The notes below the pieces were generated by a model. The model saw only the letters and a list, made by a program, of their open reading frames with translations. It did not search any database and was not told the DNA's origin. 64,000 nucleotides of DNA from UBA877 sp034436335 (lineage in GTDB: Bacteria > Chloroflexota > Anaerolineae > Anaerolineales > Villigracilaceae): assembly GCA_034436335.1 (NCBI GenBank), contig DAOTVO010000003.1, positions 18,547 to 82,546 on the forward strand, written 5' to 3'. How positions within the stretch are numbered: the first letter of the stretch is position 1; each line of letters opens with the position of its first letter. The position numbers were made by a program, and so were the translations under genes. Positions 58,652 to 64,000 of the stretch are shown here, one piece after another.

Positions 58652-59668
58652 TCACACAACGACCTTCGCGGCAAGCAGTGGGAAGCGGAGTTCAGAACCT
58701 TTGCCTTCCTCTGATTGTACTTCGATAATCGAGCCATGAGCGCTGATGATGTCACGCACCAGCGCCAAGCCCAGGCCTGTGCCGCCATAGCGGCGGGTGG
58801 ATGAGCCATCCACCTGGTAAAACGGCTCAAAGATGGCTTCAAACTTGTCGGCAGGAATGCCGATGCCGGTATCCCGCACCGAAACCATAATCAAGTTATC
58901 CTCAGGCTGAATAGACAGGACGACGCGCCCGCCGGAGGGAGTGAATTTAATGGCGTTATCGAGCAATTGGAGGATGGCCCAGGAAATTTTCTCCTCATCG
59001 GCCTGCACCATCGGCAAATTGGCCGGAATGTCGCACTCCAACGTTACATTGCGATTTCTCGCCTTGATGCGCGAGTAATTGATGACTTCTCCGGCCACTT
59101 TCGCCAGATTGACGGGGTTCAGATGCAGAGTCATTTCGCCGCGCGCCGCCTGCGAGAACAGAATCAGGCTATCAATCAGGTTTTCCAACTGATTGGCAGA
59201 ACGCTGGCTGACTTGAAGCGCATTGCGCTGTTCATCATTCAAGTCGCCCAGGGCGCCAGTGATGAGCAATTCAATATATCCCTTGATGTGCGTAAGAGGC
59301 GTCCGCAATTCGTGAGAAATGTTTGCCAGAAAGTTCGCCTTCAATTGAGTCAACTCAGAAAGTTTCCTCAGCGCCTCCTGAAGTTCGGCCGTGCGCTCCT
59401 GCACGCGGCGCTCAAGGAAGCGGTTGGCGTCTTCGAGAGCGTTGCGCAGTTGAATGATTTGCTTGGTGATGGCATGGTCCAACTGACGGCGGTCCACCAG
59501 CCCAAGTTCGATGAGCGCCTCGCCCAAGTAAACTTTGCGGCCGACGGCCTGCTGTTCCTTTTGATAAGCCAGCGCCTTTTGCAGGTCATCTTCCGTGATG
59601 GTGCCGCTTTGAACGAGGTATTCCCCCAAACGGGGCACGAGCACTTCAGGAGTAAGCGGAGTAGTCAT
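58652..59668 (-). CDS. Sensor histidine kinase with N-terminal MshEN domain
   Basis: A 338-residue kinase. Residues 11-68 resemble the MshEN cyclic-di-GMP-binding domain of type II secretion and pilus ATPases: RLGEYLVQSG...DDLQKAL (13-33) and LGEALIELG...RQLDHAI (48-67). A coiled linker (75-105) joins it to H119 (FLANISHELRTPL) and an ATPase domain with DTGIGIP and GGTGLGL. It overlaps the amidohydrolase gene by 4 bases (ATGA) and is 7 bases before the second kinase. Confidence 0.85.
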   Translation of the reverse strand: MTTPLTPEVLVPRLGEYLVQSGTITEDDLQKALAYQKEQQAVGRKVYLGEALIELGLVDRRQLDHAITKQIIQLRNALEDANRFLERRVQERTAELQEALRKLSELTQLKANFLANISHELRTPLTHIKGYIELLITGALGDLNDEQRNALQVSQRSANQLENLIDSLILFSQAARGEMTLHLNPVNLAKVAGEVINYSRIKARNRNVTLECDIPANLPMVQADEEKISWAILQLLDNAIKFTPSGGRVVLSIQPEDNLIMVSVRDTGIGIPADKFEAIFEPFYQVDGSSTRRYGGTGLGLALVRDIISAHGSIIEVQSEEGKGSELRFPLLAAKVVV

Positions 59669-61254
59669 GTGAGTTCCTCAACCTGCCAAACCCATTCCCC
59701 TGCTATCATGGTCGCCAGGGGTTGAATCTCACGCAACCGCGATACGTCACAGTCAAACGGGTCAACATCCAGCGCAATCATATCGGCCAGATACCCTGCT
59801 TTCAAACGACCCAAACGGTCTTCCAGGCCGGCAGCATAGGCCGGGCCGGCGATAAACGCCTCGAAAGCCTGCTCACGCGTCAGACGCTGTTCCGGGTACC
59901 ACCCCTCCGGCCCGGGGCTGCCATCCAGCCGCTGACGGGTAACAGCAGCATGAATGCCCCAGAACGGATTGGGGTTTTCCACCGGGGCATCGGAGCCGAA
60001 GGCCAGCCTCGCCCCGTGCCGGACCTGGGTCCGCCACGCGTACGCCAGAGCGGCGCGGCCACCCCAGCCTTTGTCTGCCATCTCCATATCCGAAACGGCG
60101 TGGATGGGCTGCATCGAAGCGATGACATCCAATTCTGCAACCCGCACGGCGTCGTCAGGATGGACAATTTGAAGATGTTCAATGCGATGCCGCAAGGCAG
60201 GCAGGCCGCGCTGTTTCTCGTGGGCGCGCAGGCGGGCAAACGCATTCAAGACCTCGCGATTGGCGCGGTCGCCAATGGCGTGGACGGCCAGCGCCAGTCC
60301 GGCCTTTGCCGCTTCACGACCATACTCGAAAACGGCGTCCGAGTCCATTAACAGAATACCACGATTTTCAGGCTCGTCAACATACGGCTCGAGCATGGCA
60401 GCAGTGCGCGGACCGAGAGCGCCGTCGGCAAACAATTTCAGCGGGCCGACGCGCAGCATATCATCACCCTGACCGCCCTTCAGTCCCAGCCGCAGGACGG
60501 TCTCCAGGTCCTCGCGCGGGATGGATTGCAGGACACGCAAGCGCAAGCGGCCGCTCTTGTTCAAAATCTGCAGGGCGCGGAAGGAAACATCCCGGTCGAA
60601 ATTGTGAATGCCCGTCAGGCCCATCTTCCACAACTGTGGGATAGACTGGGCAAACATCTCGGCCAATTGCTGGGGAGTGGGCGCAGGGATGGCCGCCTCG
60701 ACCAGCGTCGTGGCCTTCTCGAACAAAATGCCGGTGAGATTGCCGCGCCCATCGCGCTGAAAACTGCCCTCCGCCGGGTCGCGGCTTCTTTTCTTTATCT
60801 TTGCGTAACGCAGCGCCAGCGAATTCACCCAGGCTGCGTGCAGGGATTTGGCACTCAAATAGACCGGGTTCAGCGGCGCGACCGCGTCCAGGTCGGCAGC
60901 GGTGGGCCACTCGCCGCCCCATAAGTTTTGGTTCCAGCCGTGGCCAACAATCCACTCGCCGGGGCGGGCCAGTCTGGCCGTCTCGGCGACGCGCGCCAAA
61001 ATCTGTTCCTTGCTCGGCAGTTCGCAGTCGAGTTTTTGCAGGCTGAGCGTCCAATGCTGGAGGTGGAGATGCGCGTCCATCAGGCCGGGGAGCAAAATCC
61101 GCCCCCGCATGTTGCGGCGCTCTGCTTCAGGATAGCGGCTCAGCAGTTCCTCGCTGCCAACGGCCAGGATTTTTCCCGCCTCGATGACCAGCGCCGAGGC
61201 TTGCGGGCAGGCGGGGTCGAATGTGTGAATGCGGGCATTGTGCAGGAGCAGCAT
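59665..61254 (-). CDS. Amidohydrolase (YtcJ-like)
   Basis: A 529-residue metal-dependent hydrolase of the YtcJ/amidohydrolase 3 group. DAHLHL (near 60-65) is the first metal motif; HAIGDRANREVLNAFA and HRIEHLQIVHPDD in the C-terminal half are further ligands. Substrates are unknown; relatives act on formamides or N-acyl compounds. It is the first gene of the two-kinase operon and directly follows parB. Confidence 0.9.
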   Translation of the reverse strand: MLLLHNARIHTFDPACPQASALVIEAGKILAVGSEELLSRYPEAERRNMRGRILLPGLMDAHLHLQHWTLSLQKLDCELPSKEQILARVAETARLARPGEWIVGHGWNQNLWGGEWPTAADLDAVAPLNPVYLSAKSLHAAWVNSLALRYAKIKKRSRDPAEGSFQRDGRGNLTGILFEKATTLVEAAIPAPTPQQLAEMFAQSIPQLWKMGLTGIHNFDRDVSFRALQILNKSGRLRLRVLQSIPREDLETVLRLGLKGGQGDDMLRVGPLKLFADGALGPRTAAMLEPYVDEPENRGILLMDSDAVFEYGREAAKAGLALAVHAIGDRANREVLNAFARLRAHEKQRGLPALRHRIEHLQIVHPDDAVRVAELDVIASMQPIHAVSDMEMADKGWGGRAALAYAWRTQVRHGARLAFGSDAPVENPNPFWGIHAAVTRQRLDGSPGPEGWYPEQRLTREQAFEAFIAGPAYAAGLEDRLGRLKAGYLADMIALDVDPFDCDVSRLREIQPLATMIAGEWVWQVEELT

Positions 61255-61261
61255 AGCAGCC

Positions 61262-62116
61262 TCAATCGTTCAACAGGCGACCCAGAAGGGCTTCGAGTTC
61301 CTCTTCAGAGTAGTAGTGAATGGTGAGGCTTCCACCCTTACGCCCGGCGCGCAGGCTGACCTTTGTGCCGAGACTGGCGCGCAGACGTTCCTCCAGAGCC
61401 GCCACTTCAGGGAGCACCTGCGGCTTGGGTTTGCGAGCGGGTTTTTCTCCGGAGAGTTTGCGCACCAGTTCCTCCGTCTGACGGACGTTCAGTTCCTGCG
61501 AGAGAACGGTGCGCAGAGCGGCGGTTTGGGCTTCGGGGGTGGGGAGCGCCAGCAGGGCGCGGGCGTGCCCCTCGGAAATGCGGCGCTCGATGAGCGCATT
61601 CTTGACCGAGTCGGGCAGTTTGAGCAGGCGCAGGGTGTTGGTAATCGCCACGCGGCTGCGGCCTACTTTGGCAGCGATTTCCTCGTGAGAAAGGTCGAAA
61701 TCTTCAGCCAACTGGCGATAGGCTTCGGCTTCCTCCAGTGCCGAAAGGTCGGCGCGCTGGACGTTCTCGATAATAGCCAATTCCAGGCGCTGCTGGTCGG
61801 TGGCTGCGCGCACAATGACCGGCACGGCGGTCAGTCCGGCCAGCCGGGCGGCCTGCAAACGTCGCTCGCCGGCAATCAGCGTATAACGGCCATCCGAATC
61901 GCCCGGCGTGACGATGAGTGGCTGCAAGACGCCATGCTCGCGCACCGAATCGGTCAATTCCTGCAACTCGTCCGGGTTCATCACGCTGCGCGGCTGGCGA
62001 GGGTTGGGCAGCACCCGCTCCACCGGAATCATCATGACCCCTCTCTCTGCCAGAGCGGTTTCCTCGCCAGGGAGCAGCGCCCCGAGGCCGCGGCCAAGAC
62101 CTGATTTCTGCACCAT
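61262..62116 (-). CDS. parB: Chromosome-partitioning protein ParB
   Basis: A 284-residue ParB/Spo0J. The CTP-binding N-domain has the IPVERVLPNPRQPRS and GERRLQAARLAG segments (about 26-105), and the central HTH (SHEEIAAKVGRSRVAITNTLRLLKLP, about 136-162) binds parS. The C-terminal part dimerises. GGAGGAG is a strong ribosome site. It follows parA by 29 bases. I found no obvious parS site in the window. Confidence 0.96.
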   Translation of the reverse strand: MVQKSGLGRGLGALLPGEETALAERGVMMIPVERVLPNPRQPRSVMNPDELQELTDSVREHGVLQPLIVTPGDSDGRYTLIAGERRLQAARLAGLTAVPVIVRAATDQQRLELAIIENVQRADLSALEEAEAYRQLAEDFDLSHEEIAAKVGRSRVAITNTLRLLKLPDSVKNALIERRISEGHARALLALPTPEAQTAALRTVLSQELNVRQTEELVRKLSGEKPARKPKPQVLPEVAALEERLRASLGTKVSLRAGRKGGSLTIHYYSEEELEALLGRLLND

Positions 62117-62145
62117 TGCGCTCTCCTCCTTCTCGAAAGCCAGAA

Positions 62146-62937
62146 CTAAGCAACGCCTTGCAGAACCGGAACACCGTCGCCGGCCAACACCTCCCGCGCC
62201 AGCGCCTGATACGCCTGAGCCGCGCTCGAATTGGGCGCATAAGCCGTCACCGGCAGGCCATAGGAGGGCGCTTCAGCCAGGCGGACACTGCGCGGGATAA
62301 TCGTCTCGAACACTTTTTCGTTGAAATACTTGCGCACTTCTGTCACCACATCACCGGCGAGATGCGTGCGGCCGTCGAACATAGTCAGGACGACGCCGCG
62401 CACTTTCAATTCGGGGAAAATCGCCTGCCGGACGCGCTGCAGGGTACGGGTCAGTTCGCCGAGGCCCTCCAGCGCCAGGTACTCGCATTGCACCGGGATC
62501 AAGACCCCGTCTTTGGCGGCCATCAGCCCGTTGATGGTCAGCAAGCCAAGCGAGGGCGGGCAGTCCACAAGGACATAGTCGTAGCGTTCCACCAGCAGTG
62601 CAATTGCCTGGCGGAGTTTGGACTCGCGCCCAATTTCGTTTACCAGTTCCACCTCCGCGCCGGCCAGGGCAGGGGAGGAAGGCAAAATGGAGATGTTCAG
62701 GCGCGGATTGTACAACACCTGCGCCGAGGCCGGGGCCTGTCCCAGCAGGACCTCGTAAATGCCGCCCTTGACGGAGTGTTTATCCACGCCCAGCGAGGAA
62801 GTGGCGTTCGCCTGCGGGTCAATGTCCACAATCAAGACGCGTTGTCCCAGCGCAGCCAGCGAAGCGCCGAGATTGATGGCCGTGGTCGTCTTGCCCACGC
62901 CGCCTTTTTGATTCGCCAGTGTATAGACGCGTCCCAC
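62146..62937 (-). CDS. parA: Chromosome-partitioning ATPase ParA/Soj
   Basis: A 263-residue deviant Walker ATPase. KGGVGKTTTA (11-20) is the Walker A with the signature Lys, VDIDPQANAT near 42-51 Walker A', and VDCPPSLG near 125-132 Walker B. Start is GTG at 62937, overlapping the sugar-kinase stop by one base, so it lies in an operon of kinase, parA and parB. Confidence 0.96.
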   Translation of the reverse strand: MGRVYTLANQKGGVGKTTTAINLGASLAALGQRVLIVDIDPQANATSSLGVDKHSVKGGIYEVLLGQAPASAQVLYNPRLNISILPSSPALAGAEVELVNEIGRESKLRQAIALLVERYDYVLVDCPPSLGLLTINGLMAAKDGVLIPVQCEYLALEGLGELTRTLQRVRQAIFPELKVRGVVLTMFDGRTHLAGDVVTEVRKYFNEKVFETIIPRSVRLAEAPSYGLPVTAYAPNSSAAQAYQALAREVLAGDGVPVLQGVA

Positions 62938-63785
62938 TACAAAACCTCCACAAGACAGGATTGAATTTCCTCCCGGGTTGGGATTCCCTCCATCCCCGGG
63001 CGCGTGACCGAGAAAGATGCCAGATGGGTGGCAAAGCGCGCCGCCGCCCAGGGGTCACGCGTCGTGTATAAGCGCCAAAAGAAAGCCGCGGCGAAGATGT
63101 CGCCCGCGCCGGTTGCGTCCACTTCCTGTTGTTTGGGAGCGCGGAAACGGCGCAAATCGCCGTTCCAGTAAAGGCGCGCCCCCGCCGGCCCTTCGGTCAC
63201 GGCCAGCACGCCGGTCGCGGCCGCCAAATGTTCCAGTTCCTCCTCATCGCCGCCCACATCCTCGATGCTCAAAACCACCGCGCCCGCCCTGGGAAGCATC
63301 TGCGCGGCTTCGACCCAGCGCGCGGGATGAACCAGTCCGTTCTCATCCCATGAGCGCATCCAGCCCTGCGGTGTAAGCGCCAGGATCGAGCCGCCAAATC
63401 TGCCGTTCACCAGCGATTTGGCTTCGCCGGCAATCGGCCCCACGTGGACGATGGGAGCGCGCTGCCAGGCCTCGGGAACGTGAACGGGCGCGAGGTCCGG
63501 GGCGATATGGTGTACGACCTGACGGCGGCCGGCCGGAGAATAGATGTTCTCAAAAGTGGTGCTGCGCTCCGCTTTCACATTCCAAACCTGGATTCCGTCC
63601 GGGAAATTGAGGGGAATTTCCCCACCAAAAGCCGTGACAATGCCCACACGCAAGCCGAGGGCGCGGGCAGTGAGCGCGCTGTAAGCGGCCGTCCCGCCCA
63701 GGCGCAACCCGTCGGGAGTCACGTCGCAGGCAAGATGACCGATAACGAGATAATCCACCGGCTGAAACGGTTCGAGGGAAAGCAT
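62937..63785 (-). CDS. PfkB-family sugar/nucleoside kinase
   Basis: A 282-residue ribokinase-type protein. The C-terminal anion-hole motif DATGAGDIFAAAF (about 226-238) has the catalytic Asp; the N-terminal GGTAAYSALTARALGL (about 29-44) is the substrate-side motif. Which sugar or nucleoside it phosphorylates is not clear. Start 63785 fits a TATAAT at complement 63792-63797, 6 bases away (leaderless). It is first in the parAB operon. Confidence 0.9.
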   Translation of the reverse strand: MLSLEPFQPVDYLVIGHLACDVTPDGLRLGGTAAYSALTARALGLRVGIVTAFGGEIPLNFPDGIQVWNVKAERSTTFENIYSPAGRRQVVHHIAPDLAPVHVPEAWQRAPIVHVGPIAGEAKSLVNGRFGGSILALTPQGWMRSWDENGLVHPARWVEAAQMLPRAGAVVLSIEDVGGDEEELEHLAAATGVLAVTEGPAGARLYWNGDLRRFRAPKQQEVDATGAGDIFAAAFFWRLYTTRDPWAAARFATHLASFSVTRPGMEGIPTREEIQSCLVEVL

Positions 63786-63791
63786 GAACAG

Positions 63792-63797
63792 ATTATA
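63792..63797 (-). promoter_or_regulatory. -10 box giving a leaderless pfkB/parA/parB mRNA
   Basis: TATAAT on the minus strand ending 6 bases before the ATG at 63785, with no Shine-Dalgarno. It lies within about 50 bases of the IS end. Confidence 0.6.
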
Positions 63798-63853
63798 CAC
63801 TGTGATAAGCCGAAAGTTAAATTTCTTGGGCATGTGAATAGGGCAATCGCATT

Positions 63854-64000
63854 TCAACCGCTCAACACCTTGAGCAAGTAATCTTCATTCCAACCGGCCT
63901 GTAGGCGTTTGGCTTGCATGCCACCTTTGGCAGTTTTCTCTTGTTTGAGCAGGTTCACCGCCATATGCCGCAGGATGGCAAAATTCTCCGGCGCATGATC
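63854..64000 (-). CDS. ISAs1-family transposase, C-terminal end (cut by window edge)
   Basis: 48 residues to a stop at 63854-63856: HAPENFAILRHMAVNLLKQ and KRLQAGWNEDYLLKVL match the C-terminus of ISAs1-family (H-repeat) transposases as I remember them. The IS end is probably near 63833-63845, where the minus strand reads GAAATGCGATTGCCCT. The rest lies outside the window, so the element may be complete. Confidence 0.82.
   Translation of the reverse strand, partial: DHAPENFAILRHMAVNLLKQEKTAKGGMQAKRLQAGWNEDYLLKVLSG

Overview
The window reads as a chromosomal segment of a moderately G+C-rich bacterium, most likely Chloroflexota, class Anaerolineae. This placement is inferred from gene content and style, not from an rRNA or marker tree. 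Supporting hints are a four-gene 2-oxoacid:ferredoxin oxidoreductase, a superoxide reductase, a two-subunit (GcvPA/GcvPB) glycine decarboxylase, a fused I/D metal chelatase that needs a frameshift, multi-domain GAF/PAS signalling proteins, and many promoters with TATAAT placed 6-8 bases before the start codon (leaderless mRNAs). No rRNA operon, CRISPR array or prophage is visible.

Layout. 1-2.3 kb: agmatine catabolism (agmatine deiminase cut by the window edge, putrescine carbamoyltransferase, Lrp-type regulator). 2.5-6.4 kb: DegV protein and the converging kor operon. 6.5-10.7 kb: superoxide reductase, SCP2 protein, Pcm, MutY, a metallo-hydrolase and dCMP deaminase. 10.7-15.0 kb: glycine cleavage genes gcvH-gcvPA-gcvPB under a tandem glycine riboswitch with an intrinsic terminator; a small PD-(D/E)XK (GxxExxY) gene bounded by inverted repeats sits between riboswitch and operon. 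15.0-22.5 kb: ClpC, GNAT, YvlD-type membrane protein, P1 peptidase, AI-2E family protein, a decayed gene and a probable structured RNA. 22.6-28.8 kb: PLP enzyme, then a TdeIII-like restriction-modification pair flanked by a 226-bp direct duplication of host sequence, then separate amidase and synthetase genes for NAD+ synthesis. 28.9-36.3 kb: MFS exporter, SWIM protein, L,D-transpeptidase, solitary DNA methyltransferase, degenerate response regulator, thioesterase and the frameshifting chelatase. 36.3-49 kb: diguanylate cyclase, DgkA-YbeY-PgpH-YqeY, class III adenylate cyclase, cobalamin adenosyltransferase, DUF554 and DsbA-like proteins. 49-64 kb: FtsH, tRNA-Ser(CGA), an operon of V4R/GNAT/TPR/XRE genes, a CpaE-like/response regulator/two-kinase operon, amidohydrolase, ParB, ParA, sugar kinase and the end of an ISAs1-type transposase.

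The most notable features are the signs of insertion. The R-M pair is bracketed by a long target duplication. The nuclease cassette has landed in the glycine-riboswitch leader. Two copies of a short element with 14-bp terminal inverted repeats (MITE-like) lie near 27.8 and 49.1 kb. Also notable are the A9 slippery run joining the two chelatase frames, an expanded P3 arm in the second glycine aptamer, and a candidate ~190-nt RNA. Signalling is dense: cyclic di-GMP (GGDEF, a MshEN-kinase), cyclic di-AMP (PgpH) and cAMP (adenylate cyclase) proteins all lie within about 24 kb.
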